DNA of 64,000 bases from Pseudomonadota bacterium (GCA_023412495.1 JAEYNP010000036.1:62001-126000), one strand, 5' to 3'. Positions 15,478 to 25,677 are shown, numbered from the stretch's first letter. Numbers and translations are program-made. Notes: generated by a model not told the origin, from the sequence alone.

Positions 15478-16952
15478 GGACTCACCTTGCTTTTCAAGGG
15501 AAGGTGGATCAAAAACGACGCACCCTGTCCCGGAGCGCTCTCGACCGTGATGTAGCCGTGATGTTTCTGGATGATGCCGTAGACCACAGAAAGGCCGAGG
15601 CCGGTGCCCTGCCCTTCCTCCTTGGTGGTGTAGAAAGGATCGAACAACCGGCCCTGGACATCCGCCGGTATCCCCTGGCCGGTGTCGTGCACCTCGATGA
15701 TCACCTCATCGTTTTCGTCCTCCCAGGCGGTGATCCGGATCTGGCCGCTGCCCTGTATGGCCTGGGCGGCGTTGATAATCAGGTTGATGAAGACCTCCTG
15801 CATCCGCTGGGTATCCATAGGGATCATGAGAACCTCCGGAACCCTCACCACCATTTCGACATCGGCCGGCACCTGGCTCTGTACCAGCCGGATAGAGCGT
15901 TTCACCACGTCTGAGAGATGCGCCGGCCGCAGGGCGAACTCCTGGACCCGCGAAAATTCCAGCAGTCCTTTGACGACATCCCGGGCCCTGAGGGTTTCCT
16001 GATCGATATTTCTCAGCATGCGCCTGAGAAATTCGGGATCGCCTCCTTCCAGCTCGGCGATGGCTATCTGGCAGGAGGTTGAGATATTATTGAGGGGGTT
16101 GTTGAGCTGGTGGGCCACTCCTGCGGTAAGCGTCCCGATGGAGGAGAGCTTCTTCGACTGGACCAGCTGATCCTGGCGCCGCTCCAGTTCGCGGACCATG
16201 GTATTGAAGGCCTCCATGACCTGCTGCATTTCATCGCGGGTGTTGATGACATCGATGCGGTTGAACCGGCCGAGGGCGATGTCGGCGGTGGCGTTCTTGA
16301 TGACGACAAGCGGCCGAAAAATCCTGTAGATCATGAGAAAAGGCATGACTATTCCAAGAGCCACGGCAATCGCGGACCAGGTCACCAGCTGTTTTTTCAG
16401 GAGCGTCAGGATGGTGTGGATCTGATCGCGTTCGAAGTCGACCAGGGTCTCGCTCAGTTCGGTCATCCTCTTGCCCTGGTCGCGAAGATCATCGACCATC
16501 CGGAGATATTCCCCTTCGCCGGCCATCAGCCCGGAGAGCCGGTTCATGCTCTCCCGGTATGCCTCCACCTCTTTGTTCAATTCCTGCAGCATGGGCGAAA
16601 TCTTCAGTTTGCCGCTGCGCGCCAGGATCTCCTCAACCGTGTTGGTCGCCTGCGCCAGATACCGCTGGTTTTCCTGAAAGGCCTCCGCCTCGTTGTAGAG
16701 CAGGAAATTCTTTTCGTAGCGACGCGCCTCGAGGATGATGTTGTTGAGGCTGTAGGCGAGTTCGAGGATTGCGAGCTTTTCCTCCGTGGTCCGCAGATCA
16801 TCGTTTGAAATATAGCCCATGCCGAGAATGCCGAGGATATAGCAGGAGAGAATGATCGCGATCTTGCTTCTGAGATTGAAATGAAAGTTCTTGAACACGC
16901 CGAACATTCCTCCGTAATCGATAGGCCGAGCTTTTTTTCCCAGAGTCAACAT
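15474..16952 (-). CDS. Membrane sensor histidine kinase, partner of the NtrC-type regulator
   Basis: The 492-residue kinase has two membrane spans (IAIILSCYILGILGMGYI near the N-terminus and WSAIAVALGIVMPFLMIY at about 192-209) enclosing a helical periplasmic sensor of about 140 residues. A HAMP linker, a HisKA domain with the phospho-acceptor in GVAHQLNNPLNN (His about 281) and an HATPase domain (N-box NLIINAAQA, DTGQGIP, GTGLGLS) follow. The ATG at 16952 is chosen; an upstream TTG is less likely and the ribosome-binding site is weak. The ligand is unknown. It probably phosphorylates its co-translated regulator and possibly the receiver in Lon. Confidence 0.9.
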   Translation of the reverse strand: MLTLGKKARPIDYGGMFGVFKNFHFNLRSKIAIILSCYILGILGMGYISNDDLRTTEEKLAILELAYSLNNIILEARRYEKNFLLYNEAEAFQENQRYLAQATNTVEEILARSGKLKISPMLQELNKEVEAYRESMNRLSGLMAGEGEYLRMVDDLRDQGKRMTELSETLVDFERDQIHTILTLLKKQLVTWSAIAVALGIVMPFLMIYRIFRPLVVIKNATADIALGRFNRIDVINTRDEMQQVMEAFNTMVRELERRQDQLVQSKKLSSIGTLTAGVAHQLNNPLNNISTSCQIAIAELEGGDPEFLRRMLRNIDQETLRARDVVKGLLEFSRVQEFALRPAHLSDVVKRSIRLVQSQVPADVEMVVRVPEVLMIPMDTQRMQEVFINLIINAAQAIQGSGQIRITAWEDENDEVIIEVHDTGQGIPADVQGRLFDPFYTTKEEGQGTGLGLSVVYGIIQKHHGYITVESAPGQGASFLIHLPLKSKVSP

Positions 16953-17161
16953 ATAGAAGATTTCCAATAAATTGGGAAGATAATTGCGGACATTGACCGG
17001 AGGAACAGCAGGAGGCTGGAAACGGGGGCCAGACTGCGAACTTTAAGCCGACGAAGCCGTGCACCTTTCTGGCGGCAGCAAACGCCGGCCGCAAGAACCT
17101 TTGAGAAAGTAAGAGGATCGTCCCAAACAGACTTTTTGACTGGAAGAGGAGCACGGAAATC

Positions 17162-19921
17162 TTACCTTATAACCTCATCGGACAGCTTTCCTGTCTGCTG
17201 CCCGCCCGCCTGCTCCCCCACCATCCTATCAAACAATTTACCGCGCCCGGCCTCCAGGACATTCCCGGCATCAAAACGGCCGAAAAAGTCCAGGAGCGGC
17301 GCGATCAGGCCGGTCCACCCTGTCTGGTGGCTGGCTCCAAGCCCCGCCCCGTTGTCGCCGTGGAAGTATTCGTAAAAAAGTATCAGGTCCTTCCAGTGCG
17401 GGTCGTCCTGAAATTTGGCGGTGCCGCCATACACGGGCCGCCGGCCGTTCCCGTCGCGCAGAAAGATGTTTGTCAGGCGGCGGGAGATCTCCTTGGCCAC
17501 CTCGAACAGGGTCAGGCGCTGGCCGGAGCCGGTCGGGCACTCGACCGTGAAGTCGTCGCCGAAAAACATATAAAGATTGACCAGCGCCCGGATGATCAAA
17601 ACGTTCACCGGCATCCACACCGGCCCCCGCCAGTTGGAATTGCCGCCGAACATTCCGGTGTTCGACTCGGCAGGCAGATATTGCACCTTGTACTCCTCCC
17701 GCCCAACTACGAAATAAAAAGGATGATCGAGGTGATACCGCGAGAGCGAGCGGATACCGTACGGCCCCAGGAATTCGTTTTCGTCGAGCAGGTAACCGAG
17801 CACCCGTTCCAGCTTCTTGCGGTTGAGGATCGACAGCAGCCTGCGGTTCCGGTAGCCGACAAAGCCCTCGTCGGTCGGGGCGACATGCTGGAACAGCTCG
17901 GAATGGCGCTCGCGGAACATGGCGATGATTTTCATGAGGTTGGGGTGACTTTCTGCTTCCTGCGCCTCGAACACCGTCGACGCGCAGAGCGGCAGCAGCC
18001 CCACCATCGACCGTACTTTCAGGCGCATGGCGTGGCCGTCAGGCAGCCGCAGCAGATCGTAGAAAAACCCGTCCGCTTCATCCCACATTTCGTCGTGGTG
18101 TTCGCCTATACGGTTCATGGCGTAGGAAATCCACATGTAATGCCGGATGAACTTGAAGGCCATTTCCTCGTAGATCTGATCGTAATCCATCAGGATCAGA
18201 GCCATTTCCAGCATGCACTGGCTATAGAAGGCCATCCAGGCGGTGCCGTCCGCCTGTTCCAGTGAGCCGCCGGTGGGGAGTTGGGAACTGCGGTCGAAGA
18301 CGCCGATGTTGTCGAGGCCGAGAAAGCCGCCGGCAAAGACGTTGCGCCCGTCGGGATCCTTGCGGTTGACCCACCAGTTGAAGTTCTGCATCAGGCCCTG
18401 AAATGACCTCTCCAAAAATCGCAGGTCCGAACGGCCAAGCCCCCGCTCGTATTTAAAGAGCCAAAGCGTGGCCCAGGCGTGCACCGGCGGGTTGACATCG
18501 CTGAAATTCCATTCGTAGGCCGGGATCTGGCCGTTCGGATGGAAATAGAGATTGCGCAGCATGAGCAGCAGCTGCTCCTTGGCGAAATCGAAATCCACCA
18601 GGGACAGGGCGATCGTATGGAACGCCAGGTCCCAGGCCGCGTACCACGGATACTCCCACTTATCAGGCATGGAAATGACGTCGGCGTTGAGCATGTGGAA
18701 CCACTCGGTGTTGCGCACACCGTGCCGGGACGATTCAAGCAGCGGGTGGCTTTCATGCTCCGTCAGCCATTCTTCCAGATCGAAATAGTAGAACTGCTTG
18801 CTCCACAGCATGCCGGCGAGCGCCTGGCGGTGGACCCGTCGCTCGTCTTCGCCAAGCGATTCCGGAGTGATCCTCCGGTAAAATTCGTCCGCCTCGGTTA
18901 TCCGGCGGTTGAAGGTCCGCTCGAAGCCGGCGAAGGGGTCCTGCGGCGAAGCGGCGGTGAGCCGCAGCTTGATCGTCCTGCTGCCGCCGCCATCAACCTC
19001 GAGCAGGTAATGGGCCGCCGCCTTCGTGCCCGTCCCCGCCGGATTGACTGCCTCCTGCCGACCTGCGATGAGCAGGGCATGGAAAGCGTCCTTGACATAG
19101 GGAGAAGCGTTGGGCAGGTTCCACAGGCGTTCCGTATTGCTCTCGTTCTCGGTGAACAAAAGAGCCGGGGCTTCGTCACAATAGAGCCGGTACTCTCCCA
19201 GCTCCGGATGGGACGCCTGGATCAGGCCGGGCGCCGTTTGCCGCAGGGAAGGCTTTGGCCCGGCCGCGGCCCGGAACCAGGTGTTGCGGAACCAGAGTGT
19301 CGGCAAGAGATGCAGCGAAGCCCGATCCGGCCCGCGGTTATGGACCGTGATGCGGATGTGGATATCCTCCGGGCCCTCCTTGGCGTATTCCACGAAGACG
19401 TCGAAATAGCGGTCGTCGTCGAATAAGCCTGTATCGAGCAGCTCGTATTCGAGATCCTCCCGCGACCGGCGCCCATTCTCCTCGACCAGGGTCAGGTAGG
19501 GAAACTCCCTCTGAGGGTATTTGTAGAGGTATTTCATGTAGGAGTGGGTGGGCGTGCTGTCGAGGTAAAAATAGTACTCCTTCACATCCTCGCCGTGGTT
19601 GCCCTGGCCGTTCGTCAGGCCGAACAGCCGCTCCTTGAGGATCGGATCGCGCCCGTTCCATAGGGCGGGCGCAAAACACAGAAGCTGCCGGTCGTCGCAG
19701 ATGCCGCCCAGCCCATCCTCGCCCCACCGGTAGGTCCGCGATCGCGCCTGGTCATGGGAGAAATAATCCCAGGCATTGCCGTCCTCGCTGTAGTCCTCGC
19801 GCACCGTCCCCCACTGCCTCTCGCTGAGATAGGGTCCCCATTTCTTCCAGGGCACCGCCTCCTCGCGCGCCTCGTTCAATCGCTTTTGCTCCACGACATC
19901 TATGATTTCATTTTTTTTCAT
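17162..19921 (-). CDS. GH63-type (MGH1-like) glucosidase
   Basis: This 919-residue protein without a signal peptide resembles bacterial proteins annotated as glucosidase in glycoside hydrolase family 63. It has an N-terminal beta-rich part (to about 330) and an (alpha/alpha)6-barrel C-terminal part with conserved WYAAWDLAFHTIAL, EADGFFYD, NSNWRGPVWMPVN and GASHQTGWTGL segments, where the catalytic acids lie in the family. It would act in the cytoplasm on alpha-glucosides such as glucosylglycerate-type solutes or storage-glucan fragments; the true substrate is unknown. The ATG at 19921 has GGAGG 8 nt upstream. No sugar genes adjoin it. Confidence 0.8.
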   Translation of the reverse strand: MKKNEIIDVVEQKRLNEAREEAVPWKKWGPYLSERQWGTVREDYSEDGNAWDYFSHDQARSRTYRWGEDGLGGICDDRQLLCFAPALWNGRDPILKERLFGLTNGQGNHGEDVKEYYFYLDSTPTHSYMKYLYKYPQREFPYLTLVEENGRRSREDLEYELLDTGLFDDDRYFDVFVEYAKEGPEDIHIRITVHNRGPDRASLHLLPTLWFRNTWFRAAAGPKPSLRQTAPGLIQASHPELGEYRLYCDEAPALLFTENESNTERLWNLPNASPYVKDAFHALLIAGRQEAVNPAGTGTKAAAHYLLEVDGGGSRTIKLRLTAASPQDPFAGFERTFNRRITEADEFYRRITPESLGEDERRVHRQALAGMLWSKQFYYFDLEEWLTEHESHPLLESSRHGVRNTEWFHMLNADVISMPDKWEYPWYAAWDLAFHTIALSLVDFDFAKEQLLLMLRNLYFHPNGQIPAYEWNFSDVNPPVHAWATLWLFKYERGLGRSDLRFLERSFQGLMQNFNWWVNRKDPDGRNVFAGGFLGLDNIGVFDRSSQLPTGGSLEQADGTAWMAFYSQCMLEMALILMDYDQIYEEMAFKFIRHYMWISYAMNRIGEHHDEMWDEADGFFYDLLRLPDGHAMRLKVRSMVGLLPLCASTVFEAQEAESHPNLMKIIAMFRERHSELFQHVAPTDEGFVGYRNRRLLSILNRKKLERVLGYLLDENEFLGPYGIRSLSRYHLDHPFYFVVGREEYKVQYLPAESNTGMFGGNSNWRGPVWMPVNVLIIRALVNLYMFFGDDFTVECPTGSGQRLTLFEVAKEISRRLTNIFLRDGNGRRPVYGGTAKFQDDPHWKDLILFYEYFHGDNGAGLGASHQTGWTGLIAPLLDFFGRFDAGNVLEAGRGKLFDRMVGEQAGGQQTGKLSDEVIR

Positions 19922-20047
19922 AACTTTATCCTCCGTTACGTACACCACAGCGTGTCGATTTTACACCCGAAAACAGTTCCGCGTGGCTTACCCTCATCCG
20001 CGTTTATTTCCCCCTCGGCGGCGTTTGGGTTGAACCCGGCGTTGTTG

Positions 20048-21460
20048 CTACGGGAAGATTGAATCCACAAGATCCATAAGAGCTCCCGGATATATCCCGA
20101 AGCAGAGTATAGCCGCCGAGGCGGCGACGAGGACCATGATCTCGGGCAGCGTCGCGTGATGGGCGGCGGCCTCGCCTTCCACCGGTTGGAGGTAGAGGAT
20201 GGCGACCACCCGCAGATAGTAGTAAACGGAAACGATGGCGGTGACGATGCCTATCACGGCCAGAGCAACCTCTCCGGCCCTGAGCGCCGCGGCAAAGACC
20301 ACGAACTTGCCCATGAAGCCTGCTGTGGGAGGGATGCCGGCCAGCGCCACCATGGCAAGGGCCAGCACCGCGCCCTGCAGTGGCCTCTGGTATCCCAGCC
20401 CGCGAAAGTCCTCGATCCTGGAGGTGTACACCTCGCCTTTCATGGAGGAGAGGGAGCCGAAGGCGGCAAGGTTCATCGCCGCGTACACCGCCATGAAAAA
20501 TGCCACGGCGGCAAAGCCTTCCCGCGTTCCGGTCAAGAGCGCAAGTGCGGCATAACCCATCTGGGCGATCGAGGAGTAGGCGAGCATCCGCGGCAGGTTT
20601 TTTTGCCGCAGCGCCGCGAGATTGCCGACCACCATGGAGAGCAGTGACAGCACCCGGAGGGGGAGGTGCAGGGCAACATGCCCCTCGCCCAGCGCGGCGA
20701 ACAACAGGAGCAGGGCCGCAAAACCTGCGGCCTTGGAGCCGGTGGAGAGCAAGGCCGTCACCGGCGGAGGCGCCCCCTGGTAGACATCGGGGGTCCAGAG
20801 GTGGGCCGGAACAAGCGAGACCTTGAAGGCCAGGCCCATGAGCAAGAAGCCCCAGCCGGCCCAAGCGATCGGCAACTGGTCGCCTCCCGCCGTGACAACC
20901 TGCATGGCCGGGGTGATATCGAGCTTGCCGACCGCCGCATAGAACAGCGCAATGCCGAAGGCGATAGAGGCGGCGCTGGTCGCCCCCTGCAGCAGGAATT
21001 TGAACCCGGCCTCCGAGGAGGCGGGACTGCGGCGGTCAGCGGCAACCAGGATGTAGAAGGCGAAGGTCAGCCCCTCGAGGCCCAGGAAGAAATGTACGAG
21101 GTTCTCCGACCCACCCAGCACCACCATGCCGAAGGTCGCCATCAGCACCGTCGCCGGGAACTCTTCCCCGGCCAGACCCCGGCGCCGATTGTAGGCATGG
21201 GCCAGCAGCAGGGTAAGTGCTCCCACCAGGCAGAAGAGGACGGTGAAGAAACGGGCAAAGGGTGAAAAGACGAAGCCGGGCACGGGACCGGCCAACGGGG
21301 CCGCCGAGAGCGCAGCCCAAAGGGCGGCTGCGAGGATGGAGACAAGCCCGATGAAGGTCCCGTAGCGGTTGGAGACGAAGGCCCCCATCATGAGTATCGC
21401 GAGGATGCCCAGGATGAGGAGAACGAGCGGCATATAGGCGGAAAAATCGGCTTGCGTCAC
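20048..21460 (-). CDS. nuoN: NADH-quinone oxidoreductase subunit N
   Basis: The 470-residue antiporter-like subunit has about 14 membrane spans and the family segment FLGLEGLTFAFYILVA with the conserved membrane glutamate, plus the lysine-bearing helices (FKVSLVPAHLWTPDVYQGAPPPV). It forms part of the proton-pumping membrane arm of complex I. It starts with GTG at 21460, overlapping the nuoM stop by 4 nt (GTGA) behind a GGAGG site. It is the last gene of the operon. Confidence 0.93.
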   Translation of the reverse strand: MTQADFSAYMPLVLLILGILAILMMGAFVSNRYGTFIGLVSILAAALWAALSAAPLAGPVPGFVFSPFARFFTVLFCLVGALTLLLAHAYNRRRGLAGEEFPATVLMATFGMVVLGGSENLVHFFLGLEGLTFAFYILVAADRRSPASSEAGFKFLLQGATSAASIAFGIALFYAAVGKLDITPAMQVVTAGGDQLPIAWAGWGFLLMGLAFKVSLVPAHLWTPDVYQGAPPPVTALLSTGSKAAGFAALLLLFAALGEGHVALHLPLRVLSLLSMVVGNLAALRQKNLPRMLAYSSIAQMGYAALALLTGTREGFAAVAFFMAVYAAMNLAAFGSLSSMKGEVYTSRIEDFRGLGYQRPLQGAVLALAMVALAGIPPTAGFMGKFVVFAAALRAGEVALAVIGIVTAIVSVYYYLRVVAILYLQPVEGEAAAHHATLPEIMVLVAASAAILCFGIYPGALMDLVDSIFP

Positions 21461-22941
21461 GGGGAACCTCCAGCGAGGAGTTGGACGGGGAGCCTCACCA
21501 GGTCGAGCAACGCCGCCGGATACACCCCGAGGAAAACCATCAGCACCGCGAAGGCGGCGAGGATCGCCCCTTCCTGCGCCGATATCTCCCGGAATACCAG
21601 GGATTCCCTAGGTTCCAGAAAGAGCACCCGCTGCACCGCGCGCAGCATGTAGACAAGGATCGGCACAACCCCGCAGAAGGCGAGGGCCGCCGCCCATGGC
21701 GAGACCGGGAAGGCCCCGGCCAGAATGAGGAACTCGCCGACGAAGTTGTTGAGCCCCGGCAGTCCCACCGAGGCCAGGGCGGTGAGCAGGAAAAAGGCGC
21801 TGAAATACGGCGCCCTGCCCCACAGCCCGCCGAAGCTGTCGATGCCCCGCGCCCCGGCCCGCTCCTCCAGCATCGCCACCAGCACGAAGAGGCAGCCGGT
21901 GGTGATGCCGTGGTTGACCATCTGCAGCACCGATCCCGACAGCGACACCGGCGTCCAGGCCACCACTCCCAGGGCGATGAAGCCCATGTGGCTGAAGCTG
22001 GAATAGGCGACCAGCCGTTTCAGGTCCTGCTGTGCGTAAGCGATCCAGGAGGCATAGACGATGCCGATGACGGCCAGCACGAACAGAGTGGGCGCAAAGA
22101 GCGGCGAGGCGGAGGAAAAGAGCGGGTAGGCGAAGCGGATCAATCCGTAGACGCCGGTCTTGGCCAAGAGCGCTGCGAGGATGAGGCTGCCCGCGGTCGA
22201 GGCATTGGTATAGGCGTCGGGCAGCCAGCCATGGAACGGGAAGAGCGGCACCTTGATGCCGAAGGCGAGGAGAAAGGCGGCAAAAAGCCAGGCCGCCGTC
22301 ACCGGGTCCAGCTGGGTATTAAGCAGCTCGGCCAGGGCAAAAGTATACTGGTCGGTCTGCCGGCCATGAAGCAGATAGAGGCCGATGATGGCAAGCAGCA
22401 TGAGCAGAGAGCCGGCGATGGAAAAGAGAAAGAATTTCAAAGCAGAGTAGATCTGCCTGGCCTGCCCCCAGATGCAGATGAGGAGAAACATCGGCAGCAG
22501 CATCACCTCCCAAAAGAGGTAGAAGAGCAGTAGGTCGAGGGCGAGGAAGACGCCCATGATCCCGGCAGTCATGACCTGGAGCAGTCCGTAGTAGGCCGCC
22601 CGGTACCCGAGGATTTCCCGGGGTGAAATGAGCACGGCGATCAACACGATGAAGGCGGTGAGCAGGACCATGAGCAGACTGATGCCGTCCAGCCCCAGGG
22701 TGAAGCGGGTGCCGAAGCGCTCGATCCAGGGCAGGTCTGCAAAAAGAAAGAAGGCCGAGGGGGAACCTCCCGCCGGATCGGCAGGCGAAAGCGCCAGAAC
22801 CCGCACCGCCATGGCCAGCTCGGCCGCGGACACGACCAGCGCCAGGGAATGGCACCAGCGGTCCCGCCGCCACAGGAGCAGGGTCAGCACACCGCCGAGG
22901 AGCGGAAGGAAGATGAGGATGGCGAGAGTATTTTCGCTCAA
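21457..22941 (-). CDS. nuoM: NADH-quinone oxidoreductase subunit M
   Basis: The 494-residue protein has 14 predicted spans and typical NuoM motifs: LLFYLFWEVMLLPMFLLI with the essential glutamate, and FGIKVPLFPFHGWLPDAY with the pumping lysine. It starts with TTG at 22941 (AAGGA about 11 nt upstream); the next in-frame ATG is 42 codons in and would remove the first span. A 47-nt gap separates it from nuoL. It is one of three antiporter-like proton channels of complex I. Confidence 0.93.
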   Translation of the reverse strand: MSENTLAILIFLPLLGGVLTLLLWRRDRWCHSLALVVSAAELAMAVRVLALSPADPAGGSPSAFFLFADLPWIERFGTRFTLGLDGISLLMVLLTAFIVLIAVLISPREILGYRAAYYGLLQVMTAGIMGVFLALDLLLFYLFWEVMLLPMFLLICIWGQARQIYSALKFFLFSIAGSLLMLLAIIGLYLLHGRQTDQYTFALAELLNTQLDPVTAAWLFAAFLLAFGIKVPLFPFHGWLPDAYTNASTAGSLILAALLAKTGVYGLIRFAYPLFSSASPLFAPTLFVLAVIGIVYASWIAYAQQDLKRLVAYSSFSHMGFIALGVVAWTPVSLSGSVLQMVNHGITTGCLFVLVAMLEERAGARGIDSFGGLWGRAPYFSAFFLLTALASVGLPGLNNFVGEFLILAGAFPVSPWAAALAFCGVVPILVYMLRAVQRVLFLEPRESLVFREISAQEGAILAAFAVLMVFLGVYPAALLDLVRLPVQLLAGGSP

Positions 22942-22988
22942 GACTGGTTTTTCCTTTACTTTTTCAATAAGTATTACTTAGCGTCCTC

Positions 22989-24848
22989 TTAATAGAGAGT
23001 CACCGCGAAATAGATGAGGAACGCCCCGACCCCGACCACATATCCGGCCAGATAGAGAGAAATCCTGCCGCCGGCCAACGCCCCGAGACGCCGACCCGTA
23101 TCGCTCAGCATCCTGGCCAGGCCTGCCGTTGCCCGCTCGAACAGCCCTTCGTCGAGCCACCGCCAGAGGAAGCCGGCCAGGGCCCCGTACGGTCGTACGA
23201 AGAGCAAATCATAGAGTCTGTCGATATACCAGCCATGGCGGAAAAACTCCCGCCCCAGCCGCGGAAAGGCAAAGCCCCGCCAGCGATCTCCGCCGTAGAG
23301 AAAATGCGCCAGGCCAAGGCCTGCCAGGGCGATGACCGCGGCCACTGCCTGCATCGCCAGTTCGAGGCCGTCCCCCGCGTGGGCCGGGGTTCCCGCCGCC
23401 GGCCCCAGAAATCGCGACAGCCACCCCCCTTCCCCTCCAGGCAGATCGATCAGGCCGCCGAAAAGGGCGATGACGGCCAGCGGCGGCAGCGTATACTCCA
23501 TGATTCGCGGCACCGCATGACGGACTGCCTTCCCCGGCTCGCCGCCGAACACCACGTAGACCATGCGGAAGGTGTAGAGGGCGGTCAGCAGAGCCGTAAA
23601 TTCGGCGAGGACGAAGAGCAAGCCGTACAGCACCCCGCCCCGCAGATAGACTCCCACCAGGATGGCGTCCTTGCTGAAGAAACCGCCGGTAAGCGGAAAG
23701 CCCGCCAGGCAGGCGCTGCCTATGAGAAACGGCCAGAAGGTCCGGGGTAACGTCCGTCGCAGCCCCCCCATCCGGAAGATGTCCTGCTCGTGGCCGGCGT
23801 GGGCGATGACGGCCCCCGCACCCATGAACAGCAGGGCCTTGAAGAAGGCATGGACCAGGAGGTGGAAGGTGGCGGCGGTAACCGCCCCGCTGCCGACGCC
23901 CAGCATCATGAAGCCGATCTGGCTCATGGTGGAATAAGCGAGCAGCCGCTTCAAATCGGTCTGGGCCAGGGCGCAGGTGGCGGCGTACAGGGCGGTGAGC
24001 CCGCCGATGCAGGCGATAAATCCGGGCGCGGTGGGCGAATGGGCGAGAAAAGGAAAAAAACGACCCAGCAGATAGACGCCTGCGATGACCATGGTGGCGG
24101 CATGGATCAAGGCGGAAACCGGCGTGGGGCCGGCCATGGCATCCGGCAGCCAGACCATGAGCGGCAACTGGGCGGACTTGCCGATGGCGCCGCCCAAAAG
24201 CAGCAGGCCGAGGATGGTCACCGTCCCCGCCGGAATCATAGAGCCCATTGTATTGATTTCACTGACGAGTGTGGTGCCGAAGAGGGTGAACAGCCAGAAG
24301 ATGGCCACCCCGAAGGCCACATCGCCGACCCGGGTGACGATGAAGGCCTTGCGCCCTGCGGTGGCGTTGGCCTCGTCCCGGTACCAGAAGCCGATCAGGC
24401 CGTAGGAGCAGAAGCCCACCCCCTCCCAGCCGAGGAAGAGCAGGGGCAGGCTGTCGGCCAACACCAGCAGCAGCATGGCGAAAACGAAGAGGTTCAGCAG
24501 CGCGAAGAAGCGCACATGACTCTCGTCTTCGGCCATATAGCCGATGGAGTAGAGGTGGATCAGGCCGGCCACGAAGGTAATCATCAGGCAGAGGACGGCG
24601 GCCAGGCTGTCGTAGTAGAGGGCGATGGGAGCATTGAAGTCGAAAGCCGCCAGCCAGCGAAAGAGATCTCCGGCGAAGGGCGTATTGTCGTAGTGCAGGA
24701 AGGCCCCGAGGGCGTTGAGGAAGGAGAGCCACACCGCCCCGCAGGCCACCCACTGGACCGACCGGCGGGAGAGGCGCATCCCGGCCAGCATATTGATGAG
24801 GGCCCCGACCAGGGGATAGAGCAGCATGAGGGCGAGAGCGAGCTTCAT
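22989..24848 (-). CDS. nuoL: NADH-quinone oxidoreductase subunit L
   Basis: The 619-residue protein is the largest membrane subunit, with the core LFLGWEGVGFCSYGLIGFWY segment, SAQLPLMVWLPDAMAGPTPVSA, and a C-terminal extension with the long lateral helix region. The ATG at 24848 is preferred over the ATG two codons earlier because GAGG then lies about 8 nt upstream; either choice places the start against the nuoK stop (ATGACCATG). The frame is open much further upstream but that part is a shadow of nuoK. Confidence 0.93.
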   Translation of the reverse strand: MKLALALMLLYPLVGALINMLAGMRLSRRSVQWVACGAVWLSFLNALGAFLHYDNTPFAGDLFRWLAAFDFNAPIALYYDSLAAVLCLMITFVAGLIHLYSIGYMAEDESHVRFFALLNLFVFAMLLLVLADSLPLLFLGWEGVGFCSYGLIGFWYRDEANATAGRKAFIVTRVGDVAFGVAIFWLFTLFGTTLVSEINTMGSMIPAGTVTILGLLLLGGAIGKSAQLPLMVWLPDAMAGPTPVSALIHAATMVIAGVYLLGRFFPFLAHSPTAPGFIACIGGLTALYAATCALAQTDLKRLLAYSTMSQIGFMMLGVGSGAVTAATFHLLVHAFFKALLFMGAGAVIAHAGHEQDIFRMGGLRRTLPRTFWPFLIGSACLAGFPLTGGFFSKDAILVGVYLRGGVLYGLLFVLAEFTALLTALYTFRMVYVVFGGEPGKAVRHAVPRIMEYTLPPLAVIALFGGLIDLPGGEGGWLSRFLGPAAGTPAHAGDGLELAMQAVAAVIALAGLGLAHFLYGGDRWRGFAFPRLGREFFRHGWYIDRLYDLLFVRPYGALAGFLWRWLDEGLFERATAGLARMLSDTGRRLGALAGGRISLYLAGYVVGVGAFLIYFAVTLY

Positions 24849-24850
24849 GG

Positions 24851-25159
24851 TCATTCCCTCAGGAGGTTGAAGTCGTCGGCGTTGAGGGTCTTTTTCCGGC
24901 GATGCAAAGAGACGATCAACGCCAGGGCCAGCGAGACCTCCGCCGCGGCCATGGCGAAGATGATCACGGCAAAGACCTGGCCGTCGCCGTTGCCCCAGCG
25001 GGCCGAGCCGCCGACAAAAGCGAGAATCGCCGCGTTCAGCATCACCTCGATGCCGATCAGCATCATGATGACGTTTTTCCGCCAGGCGAGCAGGCACCCC
25101 ATCCCCATGGCGAAGACCAGGATGGAGAGAATCAGGATATGTCCAAGCGGCACGATCAT
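24851..25159 (-). CDS. nuoK: NADH-quinone oxidoreductase subunit K
   Basis: The 102-residue protein has three membrane spans and the conserved glutamates in IGIEVMLNAA and MAAAEVSLALALIV that lie in the proton path of the E-channel. Length and order match the family. Its ATG overlaps the nuoJ stop by 4 nt. Confidence 0.95.
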   Translation of the reverse strand: MIVPLGHILILSILVFAMGMGCLLAWRKNVIMMLIGIEVMLNAAILAFVGGSARWGNGDGQVFAVIIFAMAAAEVSLALALIVSLHRRKKTLNADDFNLLRE

Positions 25160-25641
25160 TTCCTTTTATCCCTCCCAAGGTAGAGGGCCCCCACCAGGGC
25201 GAGGAGCAGCTGCAGGGAGACGATCTCCACAGCCAGGCCATATTTGGCAAAGAGCAGTTCGGCAAAGCCCCGGATGGTCAGCTCGCCTTCCGGCGGAGGC
25301 CCCGGCTCCTGTCCCATTACGAGCAGCACGGATCCCGCGGCCGTCGTAAGGCCCAGGATCACCGCCGGCACGATATCCTTCTTCTCCGGCAGCATCAGCT
25401 GCGGGTGGCCCAGGTCGAACATCATCACCACGAAGAGCAGCAGCATGAGAATCGCCCCGGCATAGAGGATAACTTCGAAGACCGCCACCAGCGGCGAGTT
25501 CAGCAGGTAGAAGACGATCCCCATCGCGAGGAAAGACCCTGCCAGGTAGACGATGGCATGCACTGGGTGCTTGGCCGTCACCGCCAGGAAGGTCAGCCCC
25601 AGGACCATCATCGCCAGGATGTAGAAGACGATCTGTGCCAT
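25156..25641 (-). CDS. nuoJ: NADH-quinone oxidoreductase subunit J
   Basis: The 161-residue protein has five membrane spans with the family motif FEVILYAGAILMLLLFVVMMF, which contains the pi-bulge helix important for coupling in complex I. It is followed by nuoK with a 4-nt overlap and preceded by nuoI with a 36-nt gap. Confidence 0.94.
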   Translation of the reverse strand: MAQIVFYILAMMVLGLTFLAVTAKHPVHAIVYLAGSFLAMGIVFYLLNSPLVAVFEVILYAGAILMLLLFVVMMFDLGHPQLMLPEKKDIVPAVILGLTTAAGSVLLVMGQEPGPPPEGELTIRGFAELLFAKYGLAVEIVSLQLLLALVGALYLGRDKRK

Positions 25642-25677
25642 ATCCGCACAACCTCATTCAGCTCAATTCTGCACCCG

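Noticed and set aside
23790..25349. 519-codon plus-strand frame opposite nuoL, nuoK and nuoJ
   Set aside because: Antisense shadow with Gly/Glu/His-rich composition; the nuo genes on the other strand are certain.
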